DNA of 64,000 bases from the NCBI GenBank assembly GCA_950097015.1, contig CATNEN010000002.1, positions 806,001 through 870,000 on the forward strand. Reading direction: 5' to 3'. Positions within the stretch are counted from its first letter, which is position 1, and each line of letters opens with the position of its first letter. Below, piece by piece: positions 55,901 through 64,000 of the stretch. Both the position numbers and the translations under genes were made by a program. This stretch comes from Macrostomum hystrix. Lineage: Eukaryota > Platyhelminthes > Macrostomidae. The notes beneath the pieces are model-generated. The model saw nothing but the letters and a program-made list of their open reading frames with translations, ran no database searches and was not told the DNA's origin.

Positions 55901-58513
55901 TCTGCTACTTCAAGTAGGAAATTTAGCAACTTACGGTTACAAGTGGATTCTTTAACCTACACGTGGATAAGCAGTTCCATTTCTGATACATTTTTAGAAG
56001 ATCCGTGGTAATGGTTAAGAACAGCGGCACTTCGAGGTGGATCTACATCATAAAGTCTGTGAGTTGGAATGACATATAACTCACCTGGACCTGGGTGCGC
56101 ATCTGTGTACATCTGTTCAGTCCACGGACTGGGGCCACCCAACAAGAAGTTAATGGGATATAATATCTTCGAGTCAGGGTGTGAGCAGTTAACGTGTTTG
56201 CCTCTCACACCGAGGTCCCTATACTCGATTCCGCGGCGAGGCCACATTCATTTTAGGGCGCAGCAGCGGAGAGAAGGCTTGTGGACTTATCGTGCTGTTA
56301 ACGCCCTTTTGGCCACAGTCTGCGAGTGAATTAAGATGTACACCCCTGTTTGAGTGTATTGCTGAGTACAGCATCCGAGTGTTTGTGTGCTCAAGGGTCA
56401 GTGGAATGAGCATAATTGCCTCTATAAATAAAGTTCAATAAAGTTCCTACAACCAACAACCCCGGCAAATAGTTATTTACAGTCAAGATGTTTGATTCAA
56501 AGACACGTAGTGTTTTCTTTTGCTTGGTTCTCTAAGAAACGCCCCAATTGTTGATTCCCCCCAGGGCAGCGCTCAGGTGCTGTTTGCGCTAGAAAAAACC
56601 GAGCCACAGGTAGCTAACGCCATGGGCGAACTTGTACTGAAACAGCAGCACCAAGTCGCTGATGGAACTGCTCCGTATATGTGGCAGTTTTACGACAGTT
56701 CTGGCCTGCTCCGACCTGCCAGGTCAGCGGCTGATCGTTGGCAACAGGACCAGCTGGAAAAACGTAAAACTAGACCTTTAACCGTAGCAACGGTTGCCAG
56801 GGCCGACGGAAGATGCCGGGGTTCTGCCGGTACTTCCTATTCGGCAAAATTACGACATCAGCAATCAAGACCACTAAGTGTTGAAACAAAGAGTCAAGCA
56901 ATGGTAAGTGTAGTTATAGTTCAATTTATACACTTTTCGAATTGTTTAATGGTGACTTCCTTCAGCCAGCGGCACATTTTCCCCTGGGGAAAGAACACGG
57001 GGGCATTTCAAATATCCTAATCGATAGCCCTATCGATAGCTCCCAAACCAAATGACCGATTTTCGTGAAAGTCCACCCCATTTATCGAAATTGTCCACCC
57101 TTTACTATGAACTAACTTCTAAAGCCTCTGACGTCAGCATCGTCGAGATATTCAGCGTTCTTGTCGAAGACCCTGCCGACAAGGACAAATAACATTCTTG
57201 TGTATAAAAAGAATGTACATACTCGGCTTCGCCTCGGCCAGTTATATGCAGTCTCGGACTTTCTTTATGACGAATCCGTATTACTTCAATAATATAAACA
57301 ATTAACAATGTAATCAATGGAATTTTACAAAGAACTCTAGCCAACACTGTTATGATGAATTTTTAAGCTGAATTTGTTTTTACTTTTTTGAGGTCTTTGC
57401 CTCCTGACACATCGTCGTGAATTGTTGAATATCTCGATGATGCCGATGTTTTGTGATTCTGGAAATCGTTTCATCGGATACTGCGGAAAATTTTTATGAC
57501 AGGATTTTTACTGCGATTGGTTAAATATTTTTGGAGATACAGAAAAAAACAGGAAAAATTATCATGGTCTTACTACCGTTAAAGGTGGTGCACACAGCTG
57601 TTTGTTCAGTCTGGGTGCCAAATTTACCCAAAAATTCTGTTAACTCTGGCATTTAAATGAATGGTTTTTATTGGCCACTTGTCTACAATTAAAGTGTTTG
57701 AATTTAACATTTTAGGCCGAATTTCTATCAAAGGACGGTTCCGGTATGACTGACTGAAATCAAAATCATTTACAAAATTGAATGCGTCTCCAACTCGCCA
57801 AATTTTATTTTACATTTTTAGACGTAAACCCGCAGTCTACCAATAGGACTGGCATTCGGATGGGTCGCAAGACTTTCTACGACGAGTTGGATGATGGCAA
57901 CGTGGTGAGTGATGCTGCATTTTTAGTATTTTTGTTAACTAATTTTTAACAGCTCAAATGTGTGATACAAACTGAGTTTCAAAGGTAAGATTGCTATCAA
58001 TATAAAATCGCTATTATTGTCCTTTCGGATTAACACTTCGGACATTCAGACATTGAGCCAAATTTTATTGCTTTCGCGAATTCAACGAAATAATTTGAAC
58101 ACACTTTTGACCTCAACAAAACAAAGCATTTTGTCCAAAACTTTCAGGAGCTGCCATCAGAGAAGCTTCAGTTTGTTCGTCTCGGCACACTGACCCGGGG
58201 CGGTGTGTTCGGCCTTCAGCACCTGTTCCCCCAATGTTCCGACCGGCAGCAGCAGCAGCCTAGCCTATGCGTCGTTAGCAACGGAGCCGAGTGCCTGCTT
58301 CTGGATAGGCGGTACTTCCTAGAAAATGCGCCGCGCCGACTACTCGACCGGCTGCGCAACCAGATCGACCAGTTCCCAAGCCGGGAGCAGCTGCAGAACA
58401 GACTTCAGTCGGTCATGGATTGGGAGGCTTATAAGCGGCTGCTGGTGGACTCGCTGATGCAGGAGAAGCAGCAGATTCGCCCCAATACTGCGGCGGAGAG
58501 CAGGCGGACTTGA
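49936..58513 (+). CDS. CNBD2-like cyclic-nucleotide-binding-domain protein, about 730 aa (gene 2)
   Basis: Exons join in phase: 49936-50000, 50209-50665, 51322-51404, 51479-51689, 52329-52417, 55306-55379, 55435-55619, 55683-55753, 55836-55913, 55998-56058, 56565-56903, 57716-57743 (28 nt), 57822-57904 and 58148-58513. A further block at 57953-57984 (LKCVIQTEFQ) looks conserved but breaks frame. The N terminus is Ser/Arg-rich. The cNMP-binding domain spans FETGRVVVRQNDPAHAFYII and, in the next exon, KGDSFGELAIVNRGKRQSTV. That cassette keeps the Glu and Arg that contact the ribose and phosphate, so binding is plausible, unlike gene 1. WIYIIKS then GSAQVLF parallels WIHVIKS and GSAKVIR in gene 1. 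The end (CVVSNGAECLLLDRRYF) fits a second roll. A poly(A) signal aataaa lies at 58574-58579. Confidence 0.85.
51003..51275 (+). mobile_element. SINE family A, nearly full-length
   Basis: It contains gacttgaaggtcgggagttc (B-box side), then tatagcaagacactttac, cagctgttaaatgggtatt, cccagtccatggactgaaca, tgcacacctgacacaa and gcaggtttaacc. The A-box end is worn. It lies in the intron 50666-51321 of CNBD2-like gene 2. Confidence 0.82.
51955..52290 (+). mobile_element. SINE family B, full-length
   Basis: A box ggcagagcggttaacgcc, B-box region gagctcgattctgtgg, then gcagccgcggatagaaggct, cttgaggaccaacctccaag, ggcagatgtacacacctgtg, cagcgaaatgggcagaactg and cctcctcgctggctgcggg. An A/T-rich tail follows. 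It lies in the intron 51690-52328. Confidence 0.85.
53259..54626 (-). CDS. Tyrosine recombinase of Crypton / DUF3504 type, 455 aa
   Basis: An intact single-exon frame. The N-terminal 200 residues look like a core-binding (SAM-like) domain: EKVKAFLAERGL, PPRYVCHYLRLFFSTLKKP, TLVCIRAAIHSFLLEK. The catalytic part shows FHFGFRGREWIRAL (first Arg), a basic beta-hairpin area (VIVKRRDGHVEYIDLVKEKE), NHCIRATTITTLSEQGF (H-x-x-R), IQAVSGHKRLENVIRYTKR (GH and the nucleophilic Tyr). These residues form the RHRH(Y) set of tyrosine recombinases, and the wording resembles the Crypton-derived domains of KCTD1, QRICH1 and ZMYM proteins. No HMG, RT or RNase H domain is present, which argues against DIRS elements. 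All catalytic residues seem present, so activity is possible. Crypton subclass cannot be assigned by eye. Confidence 0.85.
   Translation of the reverse strand: MINYDGIVEGEIVGLSTDELRFVTDESVNRSGDTAISQFTGLVTLDASFVEQFMLGLSDYPELSESDVQEISKLENDCAVRSTEKQTRIYSEKVKAFLAERGLSTDLESMPPRYVCHYLRLFFSTLKKPDGTAYSCSTLVCIRAAIHSFLLEKRGMPLIGNPDFFELDKTFKAAVTYSLKQPTSVVGGEAGYPAIDSEDMSKLHVYFTRADPKRLQYEVLFLIVFHFGFRGREWIRALMKNDVIVKRRDGHVEYIDLVKEKEKNVSAKSASTRKEIGIFPVSDKAVCPVEAFTLYLEKLPSDNPNLFPRPRANWTGGDWFCRKEVLGKNMLAGFMKVLSQEAGLGRSYTNHCIRATTITTLSEQGFSAEQIQAVSGHKRLENVIRYTKRVSMDQKRLLSTSMTSGLHGSTSTLEEATPAKRITAEQDKTLQASDIAAREPTIVLEKNGVKCSIYL
54868..54925. other. Two adjacent GC-rich hairpins upstream of the recombinase
   Basis: Two perfect hairpins follow one another: gtgggggcttcgcccccac and gtgggggctctgcccccac, separated by accccgaa. 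They lie about 245-300 nt upstream of the recombinase ATG (on its strand). A third, shorter palindrome (gggcgcctgacggcgccc) is near 55016. Confidence 0.8.
56165..56440 (+). mobile_element. SINE family B, worn full-length copy with a family-A scrap
   Basis: It contains gtgagcagttaacgtgtttg (A-box side), atactcgattccgcggcgag (B box), gcgcagcagcggagagaagg and ggtcagtggaatgagcataa. Just left (56105-56150), ctgttcagtccacggactgg is a scrap of family A. Both lie in the intron 56059-56564. Confidence 0.75.
57050..57560 (+). repeat. Dispersed repeat family C, longest copy
   Basis: It has ttttcgtgaaagtccac, ctctgacgtcagcatcgtc, gagatattcagcg, tcgaagaccctgccgacaag, then atctcgatgatgccgatgtt, gtttcatcggata and tggagatacagaaaaaa. 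The first and last parts contain complementary stretches (catcgtcgagatattcagc and gttgaatatctcgatgatg), so a copy can fold into a large stem. It lies in the intron 56904-57715. Confidence 0.65.
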
Positions 58514-58573
58514 GATCTGACCCATTCGGGCAAAAATGATGTTCTTTTTCGTAATCGATACATCTGACAGACG

Positions 58574-58579
58574 AATAAA
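58574..58579 (+). terminator. Poly(A) signal of CNBD2-like gene 2
   Basis: A canonical aataaa lies 61 nt after the stop codon at 58513. Confidence 0.6.
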
Positions 58580-59034
58580 ATCATTCAATAATTATGCGCA
58601 GATTCAAATGTCCTTTCTCTATCGGTCATCGGATATAACAAATATGCACCTGACTAATTTTTGATCATATAGCTGATAAAAAAGTCGACCTTCAATACTT
58701 TTAGCAATTTTTCTTCAGACTTCAGACTTTTTCTTTAGCTCCAAAATTGCTGGTCACTCGAGAAATATATTTTAGAGTAGATTTCAGGGTGGGTCTATGT
58801 TTGACCCTGAATTTGTAAAAAATAACTAAAAAAGAGAGAATTGGTTTTTCATAAAACAAAAAGTTTTTTCCAAATTTTACCAACGAATTGCGGCTAAAAT
58901 GAGAGCGAGGACAACACGAAAGAAAACAATTATTTAAAAAATATTTCTAAGAAATAAAAAGGAAAAGTATGAGACTGGGACAACAGTTGGAGATTGACAA
59001 AAGACAAAGCGTCAAAAGTAACAATAGTTTGACG
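58580..59034. other. Short intergenic stretch between convergent genes
   Basis: It is AT-rich between CNBD2-like gene 2 and the lectin-like gene. I see nothing else in it. Confidence 0.5.
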
Positions 59035-59040
59035 TTTATT
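59035..59040 (-). terminator. Poly(A) signal of the lectin-like gene
   Basis: The plus-strand text tttatt reads aataaa on the minus strand, about 115 nt downstream of the stop at 59154. Confidence 0.5.
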
Positions 59041-59153
59041 CAACCTAATTGTAAAGTAATTACGAGCGCATTCATTCATACAGTCCGTAATTCATTTTTC
59101 TGACACTAATAGCTCATATATTTATAGAAATGACCACCTGTCATTAAGACTAG

Positions 59154-59990
59154 TTACAGCACGGGACGCAGTTTGACCCAGTCGGAGGCGCCAGCAATGT
59201 CGCCTTCGGTCAGCAGCGAGTCGGTTAACAGCAACGCGCGACACAGTCTGGCACTGCGGCTGTAGATAATGGCCTTGACTGGGTATTGCTGTCTCGCTGC
59301 GAATGCTGAGCATCTGACAATGTCAGGCTGAACACTCAAGGCGAAGCAGTATTGTGGCGCTAGTGACGGCCTATCGAACATCTGGTCATTGGAGTGCGTT
59401 TTCAATTGAGCTTTGTATGATTGCTTTGGTTACTAGTTTTATTCCTGAAGTTTCGTGCATTTTTTTTTTCCGCAAGCAAGTAAAACTTACATAAAATGTT
59501 TAGATTTTTCTTGACAGATGTAGCCATAATTTTTAAACAGCTGCCGTCACTCATTTTTTTCCTAATGACATAAACCAGACAGCTTTCTTCAAAGCCGCCA
59601 TTTGGCTCGGCACCAGAAGAACCATACCAAAGGTCTGCACTACCGGGCATCAGCGCTCCACTGCGACCTCCACTCAGCTGCCAACCGTCTTGGCTATGAA
59701 GCCGTTCATCCGACAGGTCAGTGATGCCCAGCCACACAGCTCCGGTTGCTACGTTCAAGTAGTTGAAGATCTTCGCCAGCTCGACACCATCCTTGATGAC
59801 GTCCAGATCTGTCAGCAGCTCGCCGCCGACCCGCCAACAGCGTCGTTGAGCTTCGCACCAGGTGACCTGATTGTTCAGTTCAACAAGCCAGCAGCAATCC
59901 AGCAGCTGTAGTTTGAAGGCTGGCTGACAGTGCGCAGTAGCCGCGGCGGGCACCGTCAGTACAATCAGAGCTCGGAAAAATGATACAAGT
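59154..59990 (-). CDS. C-type-lectin-domain protein, partial or frameshifted
   Basis: The large exon (about 59990-59491) starts with a hydrophobic run (LVSFFRALIVLTVPAAATAH) that looks like a signal peptide but has no in-frame ATG before it, so a 5' exon is missing. It then shows a C-type lectin domain: CCWLVE, WCEAQRRCWRVGGELLTD, GAVWLGITD, EPNGGFEESCLVYV, DGSC. The expected C-terminal motif YGYICQ is present at about 59520, but one base out of frame after a T/A run. So there is a frameshift, an assembly indel or a tiny intron. The second exon (59381-59154, or a little longer) encodes PQYCFALSVQPDIVRCSAFA and ASDWVKLRPVL; its Cys/Trp pattern weakly recalls a PAN/apple domain. The protein would be secreted. 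Exon junction is unresolved. Confidence 0.6.
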
Positions 59991-60206
59991 TCGAATTGTG
60001 CTGCTTTCTTATTTTTTACTTTTTTCTGAAGTTTTTCATTAAAAAAAATTTAACGTCCGTCAGAACAAACTCTGCTTGTGTTGAGTTTTGTGCTCAGACA
60101 AAGAGAATTTCTTTCGATACCTGTATTTTTTAGCCAAATCTAACAAAACTAATGGTCACATTTGTTTGCCTGACCAAATAGTCGAAATAGACATGATAGA
60201 CACATA
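59991..60206. other. Short stretch between the lectin-like exon and Tc1
   Basis: I see no gene. The missing 5' exon of the lectin-like gene could lie beyond the Tc1 element. Confidence 0.4.
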
Positions 60207-61653
60207 CACTCAGCCACATTGAAAAGTTTCCACCCTAGCGCGCGAAGGGGCAACGTTTTGGTCTGTGGAGATATTCGTGGTTTGAGCCATAGACAAATAT
60301 ATAATCCGGAATCGACCGAAGCAAAGGAACAGCAAAGAAACAAAGTACGCGAGCATGGGTGACAACTCGCCCAGAACAGGGTCAGTAACGCGTATAGCAG
60401 CCACGTGAGTGCAGCAGAGCGCTCACTCTCCGGGGCATCCCCAGAACCAGGCGTCGCAGAAAATCTTGCGGTAGTTGTTGCCATGCAGTAGACAGTGATT
60501 CGCGCAGTTGGGCAACATTTTGCGGCGGATTGTCGCGCCGAATCGAGCGCTTCAGGTAATCCCAAACGTGCTCTATGGGATTCATGTCCGGTGATCGGGA
60601 CGGCCAGCGCAAGGTTCGCAGGTGCAGCAGCTCCTTCAGATGCGCCACAGCGGCTGCGCGATGCGGTGGGGCGTTGTCGTCTTGGAGGACGCAGTTCCCC
60701 ACGCCACCACATGAAGCATCAATGAAGGGCAGCAGGCGCGTCTGTAGAAGGTTGGCGTACGACTCGGCAGTCACAGTCGCATCCAGGAACACGAGCTCCG
60801 TCTTCGCGTGCATTGTGATGCCTGCCCACACGTGAATAGAAGCTGACTGGCTCTCAGAGTTTTGCACGTGCTGCGGCAGCATCTCCTGGCGCGGCTGGCG
60901 CCACACGCGAATGCGGCCGTCGGCACGGAACAATCGAAAGCGGCTCTCATCTGTGAAAATCACTCGCCGCCACTGCTGCTGCCTCCAGTGGACCCTTTGC
61001 ATTGCCCATTGTTCCCGGCTGACCACATGGGTTGGGGTCAGGCGTGACCGTTTGCGCATCTTACGGGATCGCAGCCCCGACTCCCGCAATCGTCGTCGGA
61101 TGGTTTGGGCGCTCAGGACATTCCCTCGCCTGCTTCTTTCAGCCCACATCAGCCGTAGCAGGGTGGCTGGCAATGTGGGGCTTCCCTTTACCATTCGCAG
61201 CAATCGCCGGTCCGCCCTCCTAGTTGTACTGCGCATATTGAGCCGCAGGCCGCGCGTGGCGTGCGCCACGCTGCCCGTTTCTCTGCACTTGATCTGCAGT
61301 TTGCGGATTGCTGTGTGTGACCGCACAATTTGGCGAGCAACAGCTCGGATGGACATCCCAGCGTCCAGCATGCCAATGGCGCGCGCTCGTTCCAGGTCGG
61401 TCATTTGGCGAACCATTGCGTTCGGTTGCGAACGTGGATTTTAGACTCCTGTAAGATGCTGCTGTCTGCTCCATGTGACTGTTTCCTTCGACTTGTCTGG
61501 CGTCTATGACCCAAGTTTTTGAATTCTATGGCCCAAGTGCGTGTTGACGAAATCATCAATCGTCTATGGCACAAGTCTGGCGACAAAAACCAGTTTTGAA
61601 ACTCTAAATATACAACTTGCGCGAGGGTGGAAACTTTTCAATGTTGCTGAGTG
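60207..61653 (-). mobile_element. Tc1-like transposon, apparently complete
   Basis: Terminal inverted repeats of about 36 bp (cactcagccacattgaaaag plus tttccaccctagcgcg; complement at the other end with two differences) are flanked by TA on both sides (60205-60206 and 61654-61655). It holds one long intact transposase gene and is 1,447 bp long. Confidence 0.93.
60382..61416 (-). CDS. Tc1 transposase, intact, 344 aa
   Basis: It catalyses cut-and-paste transposition. The N terminus carries two helix-turn-helix regions (MTDLERARAIGMLDAGMSIR, AVARQIVRSHTAIRKL, then TIRRRLRESGLRSRK) with an arginine-rich stretch between them. The catalytic domain has FTDESRFRLF (first Asp), LQDDNAPPHRA (second Asp) and RSPDMNPIEHVWDYLKRS (Glu), a standard DD34E triad. 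The length is normal for the family, with no stop or frameshift visible. With matching inverted repeats around it, this copy could be autonomous or very recently inserted. Confidence 0.93.
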   Translation of the reverse strand: MVRQMTDLERARAIGMLDAGMSIRAVARQIVRSHTAIRKLQIKCRETGSVAHATRGLRLNMRSTTRRADRRLLRMVKGSPTLPATLLRLMWAERSRRGNVLSAQTIRRRLRESGLRSRKMRKRSRLTPTHVVSREQWAMQRVHWRQQQWRRVIFTDESRFRLFRADGRIRVWRQPRQEMLPQHVQNSESQSASIHVWAGITMHAKTELVFLDATVTAESYANLLQTRLLPFIDASCGGVGNCVLQDDNAPPHRAAAVAHLKELLHLRTLRWPSRSPDMNPIEHVWDYLKRSIRRDNPPQNVAQLRESLSTAWQQLPQDFLRRLVLGMPRRVSALLHSRGCYTRY

Positions 61654-62219
61654 TATTCAGCTTTAAAAGCTGTCTTGAACTTTACTAAAAAGTGTCAGAA
61701 CCAATATAGCCTGTGCCAGTGGAATCGCATTTTTGCCAAATCCTGTGTTTGCTAGCCAAAACCATTTGTCTGTTTGCCAGACCAAATCGACATCAGGGAC
61801 CAATTTCATGAGCAACTGGTAACTGGTAAATAACCGCAGCTACTTGAAGTTTGGTTTCATGGCGAACTTTAGCAGCTGCTAACTATTAGCAGTCTGGTAA
61901 GCTGTGGTTTCACGAATTGGCTGGTAAAACTGAGGCTGCTTGTATTGATTTAGAGCGTCTATGTCTATGGCTCAAAGTAGTGTGTTCTCGGGGGCTGGTA
62001 ACGGACGTACTAATTTCCCGATTGACATTCACATTCACATTCACATTCAAACAAGAGCATTGTAACTTAAAAAATAACCATTCAATTACAGCCAAACTTA
62101 CAAGATATTCTGATGCAACTAAAATAACGTTCCAAAATAAATATAATTTATTTTTGTCAATGCATAAAAGAATTACACAGCTTTGAAGTTTGTTCCTATC
62201 TCCGCAGTGTATTTTTTTG
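61654..62219. other. Stretch between Tc1 and the Ulp1/PHD element
   Basis: No gene was recognised. A short cattca/cattcac microsatellite lies at about 62025-62050. Confidence 0.45.
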
Positions 62220-62573
62220 TACTTTCAAAAAGACACTTCTACTGCATAAATCGCAATGAAAATTTACAAAACCTCTGATGCAATCGAGTTGATTGAATGT
62301 GTAAAATTTCAGACTGATTCATGAAAGCGTCTGCGGGTTATTCAAGGTTAAAGTGTGTTTCGTATCTCCGTAGTGTATTTTCTACTATCACACACACTTG
62401 AAACTTTTCAGAAAAGTTGCACAATTTCTCAGTGTTTAGCAAACCAAATACCCAAAAATTATTTTGCAGAATGTACAAGATATTCTGATTCCAATGTACA
62501 CGGGAAGCCATTTCTTTCTGCTTCACATCAGCCTCCCACTTCGCTTAGTTTTTAAGCTGGATTCGTTTTCCAG

Positions 62574-63046
62574 GCGCTGTACGATGTGCGATGGGATTAC
62601 ACGAGTCTGATCGCCCCACTTTTTACGCTGGCGTGGTTGAGCATTGCACGCAAAGCGACTCGAGCAGTTGTGGCATATTTACCTGTCTGTACGGGCGCAG
62701 CATTATGCTAGGCAAAAGCCTGGCGTTTCCGACGGATTTTTCACTACTGAGGAATGCGCGAGCGTACATCTGGAAGGTAATCCAAAATTACTCCGTGACA
62801 CCGCAGGGAGTCGTCTGTCCCCATTGCGATCCAGCTTTCCGTGACGCAAGTTTTGTACACACGGTATGAACACAGGATATAATCTGCAGATGTAAGTAGA
62901 TATGTGTTATACACATAAAAGGCTGCGTTTTCTCATTTGCTTTTTAGTGCTCATCTTGTCTGGGATTCCACGAAGACAGCACATGCATCGTATCACGTGG
63001 CTCATCGTACTTCTGTCGCAGCTGTCGATCATTATTCGAAAACTGA
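62574..63046 (+). CDS. Ulp1-like cysteine protease C terminus with PHD finger (5' exons not found)
   Basis: Two exons join at phase 0: 62574-62863 and 62948-63046. Exon 1 has CTQSDSSSCGIFTCLYGRSI, matching the C-terminal Gln...Cys signature of Ulp1/C48 SUMO-type proteases (Q-x-D-x-x-x-C-G-x-F), with the usual helix and RAYIWK after it. The His and Asp of the triad should lie upstream and were not seen. The exon 1 end and exon 2 form a zinc finger: CPHC, 14 residues, CSSC, LGFH, EDSTC, FCRSC, a complete C4HC3 PHD pattern. The protein ends RSLFEN. Ulp1 domains of this kind occur in animal and plant DNA transposons, in line with the inverted repeats around it. The exon begins in the middle of a codon, so it is not a full gene. 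Confidence 0.75.
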
Positions 63047-63750
63047 ACTGAATCGATCGACACAACCTCTGTGCGCAGACGTCCACCCACATACCTGGGA
63101 CCCCACTCCATAAATTCTACTCAAAGTATATAGAATAAACCAAAATTAGTACGAATTTTCTACCTTTCCGTGCCAGCTCTAAAAATCCTGGTTTGGGACG
63201 GGACCCGGCCGTCCCTCGTGAGACTGTGACAATTCATGCATGGTATACATTACAGTTAAAATATACGGAGTGGTGGCATTCCCGTGTCTCTTCCATGCCA
63301 TGCAGTAACCAGCTTTAACCTGTATACAGAAACCTGGTGTGACCAAATCTTTTTGCGTATTTCTGTGTTTATCCAATAAAAAACGATACATTTCTAAATC
63401 GCTCACTATAACCGACACATCTCAACTGTTTAGATCGCTTGCATCCAGAGCAATTGTTTCAATTATTGTTTTCGTTCACATTTCCTCGTTAAAAATTTTT
63501 TTCTCTGCCCATACTCCGTTCCACAATATAATATATGTTCTCATTTTCTTAGTTTCAATTTCGAATTTTTTAAGCACTAGCTACTGCTATAAAAGCGGTG
63601 TTTTGCAAGATAATCGTTCAAAAGCTTTATTCGCAATTGTCTTTTTGGACTAAACACTGTACTTTGCAATTGTCACAATTCGTAAGTGTTTAAAAGCAAA
63701 TATACAATTCACACATTTTCGTTTTTTGGTTTTGGTTTTTTCCCACCCGT
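63047..63750. other. Non-coding stretch inside the Ulp1/PHD element
   Basis: AT-rich, with no recognised domain on either strand. Confidence 0.4.
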
Positions 63751-64000
63751 TCAACTCGATTGCATCAGAGGTTTTGTAAATTTTCATTGCGATTTATGCA
63801 GTAGAAGTGTCTGCCTGCGAATGTCAAGCTGGCTCCCAAAAATACACTACGGAGATACGAAACACACTTTAACCTTGAATAACCCGCAGACGCTTTCATG
63901 AATCAGTCTGAAATTTTACACATCCAATCAACTCGATTGCATCAGAGGTTTTGTAAATTTTCATTGCGATTTATGCAGTAGAAGTGTCTTTTTGAAAGTA

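Larger units (their letters stand above)
62220..64000 (+). mobile_element. Candidate DNA transposon with long inverted repeats carrying Ulp1 and PHD exons
   Basis: 62220-62381 is repeated in inverted orientation at 63839-64000, with about one mismatch in 162 bp. The right arm continues past the window. It also contains an extra inner sub-copy (63751-63815) of the block tctactgcataaatcgcaat, so the arms have internal repeats, as long-TIR elements often do. The only coding sequence between the arms is the Ulp1/PHD pair of exons. No transposase domain is visible, so the element is either incomplete or extends beyond the window. Confidence 0.55.

Overview
The window is animal nuclear DNA. It holds multi-exon genes with GT-AG introns on both strands, tRNA-derived SINEs, mariner and Tc1 elements, a Crypton-like recombinase and very many minisatellites. 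A lophotrochozoan, perhaps a free-living flatworm of the Macrostomum type, is my best guess. The basis is moderate GC, very satellite-rich introns, and splice-acceptor-like motifs just upstream of several start codons, which would suit spliced-leader trans-splicing. No species is proven here. All gene models were built by hand from splice sites, reading phase and family motifs.

Layout, left to right: DDHD1-like phospholipase (-, 1-8370, runs off the left edge); DDX52/ROK1-like DEAD-box helicase (-, 9671-15644); a composite terminal-repeat element (17665-18959); a CNBD2-like cyclic-nucleotide-binding-domain gene (+, 20706-27309); RFT1 (-, 28965-32338); GCHFR (-, 33161-33978); a mercaptopyruvate sulfurtransferase (-, 34715-37270) with a dead mariner in its intron; about 4 kb without a recognised gene; a 2.9 kb satellite (41.27-44.15 kb); an intronless GT32-type glycosyltransferase (+, 45612-46781) with an inverted partial copy of its 5' end at 48695-48820; a second CNBD2-like gene (+, 49936-58513) carrying a Crypton-type element in an intron; a C-type-lectin-like gene (-, 59154 to about 59990); an apparently intact Tc1 element (60207-61653); and, at the right edge, Ulp1-protease plus PHD-finger exons between near-identical inverted repeats (62220-64000).

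The genes are ordinary housekeeping or signalling genes and do not form one pathway. RFT1 (lipid-linked oligosaccharide), GCHFR (regulator of GTP cyclohydrolase I) and MPST (sulfur and H2S metabolism) are neighbours in the same orientation with no visible functional link. The two CNBD2-like genes look like diverged paralogues. One keeps an FGELA phosphate-binding cassette and the other has lost it.

The most unusual aspect is the repeat landscape. Almost every large intron has its own minisatellite. Four arrays start within about 10 nt of a 5' splice site. One 18-bp unit is shared by introns of two different genes, and two arrays show higher-order structure. The mobile-element candidates most worth a second look are the composite element, the hairpin-flanked Crypton and the Ulp1/PHD element.
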